A DNA stretch of 64,000 nt from Lysobacter sp. ISL-50 (GTDB taxonomy: Bacteria > Pseudomonadota > Gammaproteobacteria > Xanthomonadales > Xanthomonadaceae). The notes beneath the pieces were generated by a model. It had not been told where the DNA came from and did not search any database. It saw only the letters and a program-made list of their open reading frames with translations. Both the position numbers and the translations under genes were made by a program. The stretch spans positions 31,229 through 95,228 of the forward strand of contig NZ_JAGGRI010000012.1 of the NCBI RefSeq assembly GCF_018612875.1. Direction: 5' to 3'. How positions within the stretch are numbered: the stretch's first letter is position 1; each line of letters opens with the position of its first letter. This document shows, piece by piece, positions 56,485-64,000 of the stretch.

Positions 56485-58977
56485 TTACTGGCAGGCTTCG
56501 CAGGACTCGGGATTTTCCAGCGAGCAGGCGATCGCTTCGTCGGTGGTGTACTCCGGCTTCGGCGTCGCGACCGTCGGCGCGCTCACCGTGGTCTTGGCGA
56601 TCTTCGTCGCCGGACGCGAACGCAGGTAATACGTCGTCTTCAAACCCTTCTTCCACGCGTACATGTACATCGAGCTGAGCTGGCCGATGTTCGGGCTTTC
56701 GATGAACAGATTCAGCGACTGGCTCTGGTCGATGTACGCGCCGCGCTCGGCGGCCATGTCGATCAGCGAACGCATCGGCAGTTCCCACGCGGTGCGGTAG
56801 ACCTGACGCAGCGTCTCGGGCACTTCGGTCACCGACTGGATCGAGCCTTCGGCCATCTTGATGCGGTCGCGCATCTCGGCGGTCCACATGCCGAGCTTCT
56901 TGAGCTCTTCCACGAGGTACTTGTTGACCACCAGGAAGTCGCCCGACAGCGTCTCGCGCTTGAACAGGTTCGACACCTGCGGCTCGATGCACTCGTAACA
57001 GCCGGCGATGGAGGCGATGGTCGCGGTCGGCGCGATCGCGATCAGCAGCGAGTTGCGCAGGCCGTGCTCGGCGATGCGCTTGCGCAGCGCGTCCCAGCGC
57101 TCGGGCTGCGACGGGGTCACGCCCCATGCTTCGAACTGCAGTTCGCCGACCGAAGCGCGGGTGTCGTCGAAGGAGGGATGCTTGCCGTGTTCCATCGCCA
57201 GCTCGTTCGACGCCGACAGCGCGTGGAAATAGATGGCCTCGGCGATTTCCTGCGCGAGCTTGCGCGCCGGCTCGGAGTCGAACGGCATGCGCAGCTTGAA
57301 GAACACGTCCTGCAGGCCCATCGAGCCCAGGCCGACCGGACGCCATTTCAGATTGGCGCGGCGCGCGGTTTCGATCGGGTAGAAGTTCAGGTCGATCACG
57401 CGGTCGAGCTGGCGCACGGCCAGGCGCACGGTCTCGGCGAGCTTGTCGAAATCGAACGCGCCCTTGCCATCGTCGTACATCTCGACGTGGTGCGAGAGAT
57501 TGATCGAGCCCAGGTTGCACACCGCGGTCTCGTCCTGCGAGGTGACTTCCAGGATCTCGGTGCACAGGTTCGACAGATGGATGACGTTGCCGTCGCGCAG
57601 GGTCTGGTTGGACGCGCGGTTGGACTTGTCCTTGAAGTTCATCCAGCCGTTGCCGGTCTGCGCCAGGGTGCGCATCATCCGGCCATAGATGTCGCGCGCC
57701 TTGACCTTCTTCGCGGCCAGGCCGGCGGCTTCGGCGGCGTGGTAGGCGCGGTCGAAGGCTTCGCCCCACAGATCGGTCAGCTGCGGCACCTTGGACGGAT
57801 CGAACAGCGACCAGTCGGCGTCGGCCTCGACCCGGCGCATGAATTCGTCCGGAATCCAGTTGGCCAGATTGAGGTTGTGCGTGCGGCGCGCTTCGTCGCC
57901 GGTGTTGTCGCGCAGTTCCAGGAACTCTTCCACGTCGGCGTGCCACGGCTCCAGGTACACGCAGGCCGCGCCCTTGCGCTTGCCGCCCTGGTTGACCGCC
58001 GCGACCGAGGCATCGAGCGTCTTCAGCCACGGCACGATGCCGTTGCTCAGGCCGTTGGTGGAGCGGATCAGCGAGCCGCGCGAACGGATGCGCGTGTAGC
58101 TCAGGCCGATGCCGCCGCTGAACTTGCTGAGCTTGGCCACGTCCATGTAGCGCTTGTAGATCGCTTCCAGCGAGTCGTCGGGCGAATCGAGCAGGAAGCA
58201 GCTCGACAGCTGCTCGTGCGTGGTGCCGGCGTTGAACAGGGTCGGCGAGGACGGGATGTAGTCCAGCTGCGCCATGCGGCGGTACAGCGCCAGCGCGTCG
58301 CCGACGTCTTCGCTGAGCGCGCAGGCGATGCGCAGGAAGAACTGCTGCGGCGTCTCGATGACGGTGCGCGCGGTCGGGTGGCGCAGCAGGTAGCGGTCGT
58401 ACAGCGTGCGCAGGCCGAAGTAATCGAACTTGGCGTCGAGGCTGCGGTCGATCGCGTCGTTGAGCTTGCGCGCGTTGGCCTGGACGAAGGTCACCAGGCG
58501 CTCGTTGATCAGGCCCAGCTCATGGCCGCGCTGGATCGACTGCGAGAACGCGTGGATTTCGATGCCGGCGACTTCTTTCTCGATCACGCCGGCGAGCAGG
58601 CGCGCGGCGAGGCGGCCGTATTCGGGTTCTTCCGCGGTCAGCAGGGCGGCGGTGCGGATCGACAGTTCGTCGAGTTCCTGCGTGGTCGCGCCGTCGTACA
58701 GGCCGGAGATGGTGCGGGTGGCCACGCGCATCGGATCGATCGCGTAGAGGTTCTCGCCGCTGCGGGTCACCGCGCGCACGATCTTGTTCAGATCGACCGG
58801 TTCGCGGCGACCGTTGCGCTTGGTCACGCTCATGGTCAGGTTGGCCGCGGGCGGGGTCAGGGCGAAGCCGGGCGCGTCTTGCGCGCTACGGGCTGCGGCC
58901 GGCTTGGCGGCGGCGTTGGCAGTGGCGGCGGCGTCCGTGGCGGGGGCGACGGACGGATCGGATGCGAGTGTGGTCAT
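56485..58977 (-). CDS. nrdA: Ribonucleoside-diphosphate reductase, alpha subunit (class Ia)
   Basis: Reduces ribonucleoside diphosphates with NrdB. 830 aa. An Ala-rich N-terminal extension (about 50 residues) precedes the ATP-cone domain (MSVTKRNGRREPVDLNKIVR). The catalytic barrel shows SCFLLDSPDDSLEAIYKRY, NLCTEILEVTSQDETAVCNL (active-site Cys, Asn and Glu region), LIAIAPTATIASIAGCYECI and FLVVNKYLVEELK. The C-terminal redox pair is CEAC (826-829). First gene of nrdAB, preceded by a cobalamin riboswitch. Confidence 0.96.
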   Translation of the reverse strand: MTTLASDPSVAPATDAAATANAAAKPAAARSAQDAPGFALTPPAANLTMSVTKRNGRREPVDLNKIVRAVTRSGENLYAIDPMRVATRTISGLYDGATTQELDELSIRTAALLTAEEPEYGRLAARLLAGVIEKEVAGIEIHAFSQSIQRGHELGLINERLVTFVQANARKLNDAIDRSLDAKFDYFGLRTLYDRYLLRHPTARTVIETPQQFFLRIACALSEDVGDALALYRRMAQLDYIPSSPTLFNAGTTHEQLSSCFLLDSPDDSLEAIYKRYMDVAKLSKFSGGIGLSYTRIRSRGSLIRSTNGLSNGIVPWLKTLDASVAAVNQGGKRKGAACVYLEPWHADVEEFLELRDNTGDEARRTHNLNLANWIPDEFMRRVEADADWSLFDPSKVPQLTDLWGEAFDRAYHAAEAAGLAAKKVKARDIYGRMMRTLAQTGNGWMNFKDKSNRASNQTLRDGNVIHLSNLCTEILEVTSQDETAVCNLGSINLSHHVEMYDDGKGAFDFDKLAETVRLAVRQLDRVIDLNFYPIETARRANLKWRPVGLGSMGLQDVFFKLRMPFDSEPARKLAQEIAEAIYFHALSASNELAMEHGKHPSFDDTRASVGELQFEAWGVTPSQPERWDALRKRIAEHGLRNSLLIAIAPTATIASIAGCYECIEPQVSNLFKRETLSGDFLVVNKYLVEELKKLGMWTAEMRDRIKMAEGSIQSVTEVPETLRQVYRTAWELPMRSLIDMAAERGAYIDQSQSLNLFIESPNIGQLSSMYMYAWKKGLKTTYYLRSRPATKIAKTTVSAPTVATPKPEYTTDEAIACSLENPESCEACQ

Positions 58978-59267
58978 GGCATTACTCCGGGGCGTGGGTG
59001 CACGGTGCGGAGAACGCGGACGCGCCGGCGACGACGGACCGCGCGCGCGGTGTCATCGGTGGCGCGGCCATGCCCCCGCGGGCGCAGAGCTTGGGAGTGT
59101 GTCGGCTGGGTGTCGCGCGGCCCGAGACGCGAGGTCTGGGACGGCCCGCTCGGCGCTGCGCGCCGGAACGGACGGGCGCGACGGAGGGCCGTCGAGCCGC
59201 GACACCGGCCGTCTTCCCCCGAAGACTCCTGTGGGCCGGTACCGCGCGGTTGTGCGACGCGCGGCTG
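58978..59267 (-). promoter_or_regulatory. Leader between cobalamin aptamer and nrdA
   Basis: About 290 transcribed, untranslated bases follow the aptamer before the nrdA start. Very GC-rich with several possible stems; it must contain the switching element. No clear U-run terminator is seen, which favours control of translation or Rho-dependent termination. No gene is visible in it on either strand. Confidence 0.5.
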
Positions 59268-59505
59268 TCGGCAGGTCTTCGGGCTCGGGACTCGGAGCGA
59301 GAAACGGGCAAAGAGAAGTGAGCACTACGGGGTGACCCGGTTCTCACTTTTCTTCGCCCGCTTCTCGTTCCTCCTACCGGGGTCGCTTCCCAGGCATACC
59401 GCCCAGTGCCATGACCCGTTCGTTTCCCATACCGCTGCGGGGCAGCGCCGGCTTCGGACCCCGCCGCGAGTGCTCGCGGTCGCGTCCCTACCGACTTCCC
59501 TTTTC
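59268..59505 (-). ncRNA. Cobalamin riboswitch upstream of nrdAB
   Basis: Minus-strand segments in order: GCTGCCCCGCAGCGG, TATGGGAAACGAACGGG, B12 box CATGGCACTGGGCGG, TGGGAAGCG, a long variable hairpin (gaacgagaagcgggcgaag / ctttgcccgtttctcgctc), and the closing GCCCGAAGACCTGCCG. The conserved core is almost the same as in the metE leader. Expected effect: low nrdAB expression when B12 is present. Confidence 0.93.
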
Positions 59506-59668
59506 AGCCGATCGCAAGATCGGCACCGACGGGCACAACATAGTGTGGTTATGCGATTTCGTCAACGCGATATGTGGTGAATGAATCGTGTATATAGCGA
59601 GTGAAGGCGACGCTTCCATACGCCGCGCCTTGGTGTAACGTGCCCGCCATAAGGAACGGGGAACTGTG

Positions 59669-62428
59669 ATGGAAGCACTGATTGTCTTGCTGGTACTGGC
59701 TTTGCTGTTGGTGCCGGTGCTGCTCATCGTCGCCCTGGTCCAGATCTCCGGGCTCAAGTCCCGGGTGTCGGGCCTGGAACGGACCCTGGCACAGCTTCGT
59801 GCGTCCGCAGACGCTCCGGCGGCACCGCGCGGCCGCGAGGACGAAACCCTGGCCGAGCGTATCGAGCGCATCGATCGTGAAGCGCTGCCGCAGACGCCGG
59901 CGCGCCCGATCGCCAGCACGGCGCCGCCCGCCGCGACTGCGCCGCAGACTCCGCCGCCGTTCCCGGCCACGCCACCGTCCGTGCCGCCGCCGTTGCCGCC
60001 GCGACCGGCCGCCGCGGCGGCCTCGCCCATGCCGCTTCGCGCGCCCGTCGCGCCGACGCCACGCGCACCGCGTGCGCCGTCGCCGCCGGACATCTTCACT
60101 CTCGGCGCGCGCTGGATCCGGCGCTGGTTCACCGAGGGCAACGTGCCGGTCAAGGTCGGCATGCTGGTGTTGCTGGCCGGCGTCGCCGCGCTGCTGAAGT
60201 ACGCCAGCGACCAGGGCTGGATGCACGTGCCGATGGAGTTCCGTCTCGCCGGCATCGCCGTCGCGGCGATGGGCGGGCTGGTGTTCGGCTGGCAGCAGCG
60301 CGAGCGCAAGCGCGTGTTCGCGCTGAGCCTGCAGGGCGGGGCGATCGGCGTGCTGCTGCTGGTGGTGTTCGCCGCGTTCAAGCTGTACGGCCTGATCCCG
60401 GCCGGCGCCGCGTTCGCGATCAGCGTGGTGCTGGTCGCCGGCACCGGCGTGCTGTCGGTCAAGCAGAACGCGCTGGCGCTGGCGGTGTTCGCGATCCTCG
60501 CCGGCTTCCTCGCGCCGATCTGGCTGTCCACCGGTTCGGGCAACCATGTCGCCTTGTTCGGTTACTACGCGGTGCTCAACGCCGGCATCTTCGCGATCGC
60601 GTGGTGGCGTCCGTGGCGGGTGCTGAACCTGATCGGCTTCGCCTTCACCTGGGGCATCGGCACCTTGTGGGGCGTGCTCAAGTACCGGCCGGAGCATTTC
60701 TCGACCACCGAGCCGTTCCTGCTGTTGTTCTTCGCTTTCTATCTGCTGATCCCGGTGCTGTACGCGCGCCGCCGCGCCGCCGGGCGCCGCGACCTCATCG
60801 ACGGTTGCCTGGTGTTCGGCACGCCGCTGATCGCCTTCACCCTGCAGGCCGGTCTGCTCGACGGCGATCGCATGCCGCTGGCGTTCTGCGCGCTCGGCCT
60901 GGGCGCGCTGTACGCGGCGCTGGCGTGGTGGCTGCGCCGCGATCAGCGCTTCGTCGAACTGTCCACGCCGTATGCGCTGCTGGCGGTCGGTTTCGCGACC
61001 CTGGCCGTGCCGCTGGCGTTGGCCGCGGAAGCCACCGCCTGTGTGTTCGCGCTGGAAGGCGCGGCGTTGGTCTGGCTGGGTCTGCGCCAGCAGCGGTTGC
61101 TGCCGCAGCTCACCGGCCTGGGCCTGCAGATCGCGGCCGCGTTAGCCTTCATCGTCGGCGCCAGCGATTCGGTCTGGGAGGGTTACACGCCGATCCTCAA
61201 CGCCAACTTCGCCGGCGCGGTGCTGATCGCGGTGGCCGGTCTCGCCAGCGCATGGAGTTATCGCCGCGACGCCGCGCGCGCGCCGGCACTGGCTTATTAC
61301 CTGTGGGGCCTGGCGTGGTGGCTGGGCGCGACCGGCCGCGAGATCGCCGATTTCGTCGCCGACCGCAACAGCGCCGACGCGGTGCTGATGCTGGTCGCGG
61401 TGACCGGCTGGGCGGCGGCGGAAGTGTTCCGTCGTCACGACTGGAAGGCCTTGTCGCTGACCGCGGCGATCGGTTTCGCCGCGGCGCTGCCGCTGGCGCT
61501 GCTGCAGGCCGACGCGCACCGCTATCCGTTCGCCGAGTGGGGCTGGGCGGCGTGGGCGCTGTACGCCGGTCTGGGCTGGCGCAGCCTGACCGATCTGCGC
61601 GAACGCGCGGGGCGCGAACTCGCGCTCGGCCATCTGGCCTGGTTGTGGGCGTGGGCACTGGCGATCGGCGTGACGTTGTTCCGGTTGCTGCGTTTGTCGG
61701 TGCACGACGACGTCGCCGCGTTCGGCTCGGGCTGGACCGCGACGGTGCTGCTGCTGCCGGTGCTGGCGATGGCGGCGCTGAGTTTGTGGCGCGCTTCGAT
61801 CGTCGGCCGGCCGGTGGCGCAACGTTTCGAGCAATGGCACGCGCTGGCGATGGCCAGTTTCATGCTGGTGCTGGCGGCGACGCTGGCATTGACCTTGCTG
61901 ACGCCGGCCAATCCGCATCCGCTGCTGTGGATACCGCTGCTCAATCCCTTGTCGCTGATGCAGACCGCGACCTTGCTGATGCTCGGCTTCTGGCTCGCCA
62001 CGCCCTTGGCCGGCGAAGCGCTGCGGCGCCGTCGCGTGCCGATCCTGGCCGCGATCGGTTTCGTGTTGATCACCGTCGAAGTGCTGCGCAGCGCGCACTT
62101 CTGGGGCCATGTCGGATGGGGTTCGTCGATGTTCTCCACCAGCCTGGTGCAGACCAGCCTGACCGTGGTGTGGAGCGTGCTGGGCGTGGCCGGCTGGATC
62201 GCCGGCTCGCGCCGCGGCCAGCGCGGGCTGTGGCTGGCCAGCGCGGTGTTGATGGGCGTGGTGCTGGTCAAGCTGATCGTGGTCGATCGCAGCCATCTGG
62301 GCAATCTGCTCGGCATCGCCTCGTTCATCGCCTACGGCCTGCTGTGCATCTTGGTCGGTTACTTCGCGCCGGCGCCGCCGAGCCGCTCCGACGGTAACGA
62401 TCGAAATCCGCAGGAGGCTCAGGCATGA
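59669..62428 (+). CDS. DUF2339 multi-pass membrane protein
   Basis: 919 aa. N-terminal TM helix, a short coiled coil (LKSRVSGLERTLAQLR), a Pro/Ala-rich linker (about 55-135), then roughly 25 TM helices to the C-terminus with the DUF2339 start ARWIRRWFTEGNVPVKVGM. The family is widespread but uncharacterised; very hydrophobic, rich in Trp and Leu. ATG at 59669 chosen over the GTG at 59666, both behind an aaggaacgggg ribosome site. The stop overlaps the start of the DUF3999 gene (ATGA), so the two are co-translated. Confidence 0.92.
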   Translation: MEALIVLLVLALLLVPVLLIVALVQISGLKSRVSGLERTLAQLRASADAPAAPRGREDETLAERIERIDREALPQTPARPIASTAPPAATAPQTPPPFPATPPSVPPPLPPRPAAAAASPMPLRAPVAPTPRAPRAPSPPDIFTLGARWIRRWFTEGNVPVKVGMLVLLAGVAALLKYASDQGWMHVPMEFRLAGIAVAAMGGLVFGWQQRERKRVFALSLQGGAIGVLLLVVFAAFKLYGLIPAGAAFAISVVLVAGTGVLSVKQNALALAVFAILAGFLAPIWLSTGSGNHVALFGYYAVLNAGIFAIAWWRPWRVLNLIGFAFTWGIGTLWGVLKYRPEHFSTTEPFLLLFFAFYLLIPVLYARRRAAGRRDLIDGCLVFGTPLIAFTLQAGLLDGDRMPLAFCALGLGALYAALAWWLRRDQRFVELSTPYALLAVGFATLAVPLALAAEATACVFALEGAALVWLGLRQQRLLPQLTGLGLQIAAALAFIVGASDSVWEGYTPILNANFAGAVLIAVAGLASAWSYRRDAARAPALAYYLWGLAWWLGATGREIADFVADRNSADAVLMLVAVTGWAAAEVFRRHDWKALSLTAAIGFAAALPLALLQADAHRYPFAEWGWAAWALYAGLGWRSLTDLRERAGRELALGHLAWLWAWALAIGVTLFRLLRLSVHDDVAAFGSGWTATVLLLPVLAMAALSLWRASIVGRPVAQRFEQWHALAMASFMLVLAATLALTLLTPANPHPLLWIPLLNPLSLMQTATLLMLGFWLATPLAGEALRRRRVPILAAIGFVLITVEVLRSAHFWGHVGWGSSMFSTSLVQTSLTVVWSVLGVAGWIAGSRRGQRGLWLASAVLMGVVLVKLIVVDRSHLGNLLGIASFIAYGLLCILVGYFAPAPPSRSDGNDRNPQEAQA

Positions 62429-63798
62429 AGCGTTATCTGATGTGGTTGGCGGCGTTGCCCTTGCTGGCCACGGCCGGCCCGCGCCAGGACTACGCGCAGC
62501 AGTGGCCCTTGCAACTCGGCCGCGACGACGGCGGCGCCTATCGCGTGGTGCTGGACGAAGCGGTGTATCGCCAGGCGCAAAGCGCGCAGTTGCGCGACGT
62601 GGACGTGATCGATCGCGGCGGCGCGGTCGTGCCGGCCTCGGTGTTCGCGCCCGAGCAACCGATCGCGCGCGCGCCGCAGCGCGTGACGCTGCCGTGGTTC
62701 CCGTTGCCGGCATCGCCCTCGGGTTCGGCCACGCAAGGTTGGGAGTTGGTCAGCGAAGTCGAAACCGACGGCCGTCTGCGCCGGGTCGAGGCGCGCAGCA
62801 CCGCCGCCGACACCGCCAAGCTGCCGCAGACCTCCCTGCTGATCGACGCCAGCCGCCTGCGCGCGCCGATTTTGGCCCTGGAATTGGAATGGGCGCCGGG
62901 CGCGGCGCTGGACGCGGCCTACGGGGTCGAAGCCAGCGACGATCTCGATCACTGGCGCAGCCTGGGCAGCAGCGGCCGCCTGGTCGATCTGCAGCGCGGC
63001 GGCCAGCGGTTGGTGCAGCGGCGGATCGTGTTCGATGCGGTCGGCGAGCAGGCGCGTTACCTGCGGTTGACGCCGCAGGACCCGAAATCCGCCGCGCAGA
63101 TCAGCGCGGTGACCGCGGAACTGGCCGGCAACGCGGCGGGCGCGCCGTTGCAGTGGCGCGAGCTCAAGGGGCGGCGGGTGGAACTCAAGGACGGCAGCAT
63201 CGCCTTCGAGTACACGCTCGACGGCCGCTTCCCGATCCAGCAGGCCGACGTGGCGTTGCCGGGCAATCACGCGCTGGAATGGCGGCTTGAGAGCCGCGAC
63301 GACGAAGAACAGGGCTGGTACGCGCAGGCCGGCCCGTGGATGGCGTATCAGGTCGCCGGCAAGGGCGACGGCGACCGTTCGGCGGCGCGGCAACTGGCCG
63401 CGACGGTGCGCGATCGCCATTGGCGTTTGCGCGCGAACGGCGCGGTGCCGGGCGAGCCGGTGTTGCGCTTGGGCTATCGGCCCGAAGTGGTCGTGTTCCT
63501 GGCGCAGGGCGAGCCGCCGTATGCGTTGGTCGCCGGCAGTGCGCGCGCGGCGCGCGGGGATTCGCCGTTGGCGCATTTGATCGAGGCCTTGCGCACCTCG
63601 CGCGGGCGCGACTGGCAACCAGCCGATGCGACGTTGGGGCCGGCGGCGGCGCTGGCGGGGGCGTCGGCGTTGGTGCCGGCTGAGCCTGAGCGCGATTGGC
63701 ACTCATACCTGCTGTGGGCGGTGTTGGTGGGTGGGGCGTTGATCGTGGCGGGGTTTGCTTTCAATTTGTTGAAGTCGAACAAGCCGGCGGTGCCGTGA
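62425..63798 (+). CDS. DUF3999 domain-containing protein
   Basis: 457 aa. Signal peptide (MKRYLMWLAALPLLATAGPR), then a long periplasmic beta-rich region with a carbohydrate-binding-like sandwich (LALELEWAPGAALDAAYGVE, VEASDDLDHWRSLGSSGRLV, ARYLRLTPQDPKSAAQI). One TM helix near the C-terminus (LLWAVLVGGALIVAGFAFNL) ends with a short basic tail. It is the usual partner of DUF2339 proteins. The discoidin-like region suggests binding of a sugar or envelope polymer; this is inference. Confidence 0.9.
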   Translation: MKRYLMWLAALPLLATAGPRQDYAQQWPLQLGRDDGGAYRVVLDEAVYRQAQSAQLRDVDVIDRGGAVVPASVFAPEQPIARAPQRVTLPWFPLPASPSGSATQGWELVSEVETDGRLRRVEARSTAADTAKLPQTSLLIDASRLRAPILALELEWAPGAALDAAYGVEASDDLDHWRSLGSSGRLVDLQRGGQRLVQRRIVFDAVGEQARYLRLTPQDPKSAAQISAVTAELAGNAAGAPLQWRELKGRRVELKDGSIAFEYTLDGRFPIQQADVALPGNHALEWRLESRDDEEQGWYAQAGPWMAYQVAGKGDGDRSAARQLAATVRDRHWRLRANGAVPGEPVLRLGYRPEVVVFLAQGEPPYALVAGSARAARGDSPLAHLIEALRTSRGRDWQPADATLGPAAALAGASALVPAEPERDWHSYLLWAVLVGGALIVAGFAFNLLKSNKPAVP

Positions 63799-63823
63799 GG
63801 CGGTGACAGGCCGCCACGGCTTT

Positions 63824-63857
63824 TGCAGTTGCAGTTGCAGTTGCCGTTGCTGTTGCC
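63824..63857. repeat. TTGCAG hexamer repeat
   Basis: Imperfect tandem repeats of cagttg followed by ccgttgctgttgcc after the DUF3999 stop. Low-complexity intergenic DNA; the short open frame on the other strand (Thr-Ala repeats) is an artefact of it. Confidence 0.6.
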
Positions 63858-63935
63858 AAGATTTTGCTTCGGCTCTGCTTAGTACTGCTTTGCTTTAGCT
63901 CTGGCTTGGCGCAGCTAGTAACTCGCGAGACCAGG

Positions 63936-63996
63936 GACACCCGAAGGGCGGCGCACATGGACGTGCGCCGGGTGTCACCTTGGGCAGGATGCCCAA
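63936..63996. repeat. Structured repeat with two hairpins at the window end
   Basis: Outer arms gacacccg (63936-63943) and cgggtgtc (63969-63976) enclose an inner stem gcgcac / gtgcgc (63951-63956, 63963-63968). A separate hairpin ttgggca / tgcccaa follows (63980-63986, 63990-63996). It looks like a mobile or dispersed palindromic element cut by the window edge. Confidence 0.6.
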
Positions 63997-64000
63997 TGTG

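Noticed and set aside
56425..59580. 1051-codon plus-strand frame over nrdA and the riboswitch
   Set aside because: It runs through a clearly structured riboswitch and opposite a conserved enzyme gene; composition is non-protein-like.
63761..63958. 65-codon minus-strand ORF with Thr-Ala repeats
   Set aside because: Its sequence comes from the TTGCAG low-complexity repeat.

Overview
The window looks like chromosome of a Lysobacter-type member of the Xanthomonadaceae. The evidence is a very high G+C content with strongly GC-biased third codon positions, the divergent mrcA / pilMNOPQ arrangement, many short palindromic (REP-type) repeats beside a REP-associated transposase gene, and a Xanthomonas-style protocatechuate cluster. 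The assignment is inference from gene content; no rRNA or tRNA gene was seen.

Layout. 1-4.3 kb: 3' end of citrate synthase, a hypothetical gene, and the penicillin-binding protein 1A gene. 4.8-10.1 kb: the type IV pilus assembly operon pilMNOPQ. 10.4-17.4 kb: a MoxR ATPase with the DUF58/VWA/TPR/BatD (aerotolerance-type) operon. 17.7-19.1 kb: a dicarboxylate symporter. 19.5-31.2 kb: a complete 4-hydroxybenzoate/protocatechuate (beta-ketoadipate) catabolic island. It holds an outer-membrane channel, a divergent IclR-type regulator, a CoA transferase, thiolase, the dioxygenase pair, cycloisomerase, a fused lactonase/decarboxylase, 4-hydroxybenzoate hydroxylase and an aromatic-acid permease. A near-identical 35-bp putative operator lies upstream of the channel gene and in the regulator/pcaI intergenic region. 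31.3-40.1 kb: transketolase, a membrane acyltransferase, a RAYT transposase gene between two REP pairs, an acetyl-CoA hydrolase gene with an in-frame 69-bp tandem repeat, and modABC. 40.7-43.6 kb: an S1/P1 nuclease, OmpW and GAPDH.

43.7-46.0 kb holds the least familiar unit: two related proteins, each with a cupin-like centre and helical (HEAT-like) C-terminus, followed by a 44-residue peptide gene with a very strong Shine-Dalgarno sequence and a strong terminator. It resembles a peptide plus modifying-enzyme cassette, but no known family was recognised.

46.1-59.5 kb has two genes or operons under near-identical cobalamin riboswitches: metE (B12-independent methionine synthase) and nrdAB (B12-independent ribonucleotide reductase). 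Between them are a ClpP-fold lipoprotein, a TonB-dependent siderophore receptor, an aldo/keto reductase, a small membrane protein and a thioesterase. The logic implied is that B12-independent enzymes are turned off when B12 is present, so B12-dependent counterparts (metH, nrdJ) probably lie elsewhere in the genome. 59.7-63.8 kb: a DUF2339/DUF3999 membrane protein pair. The window ends in a structured repeat.
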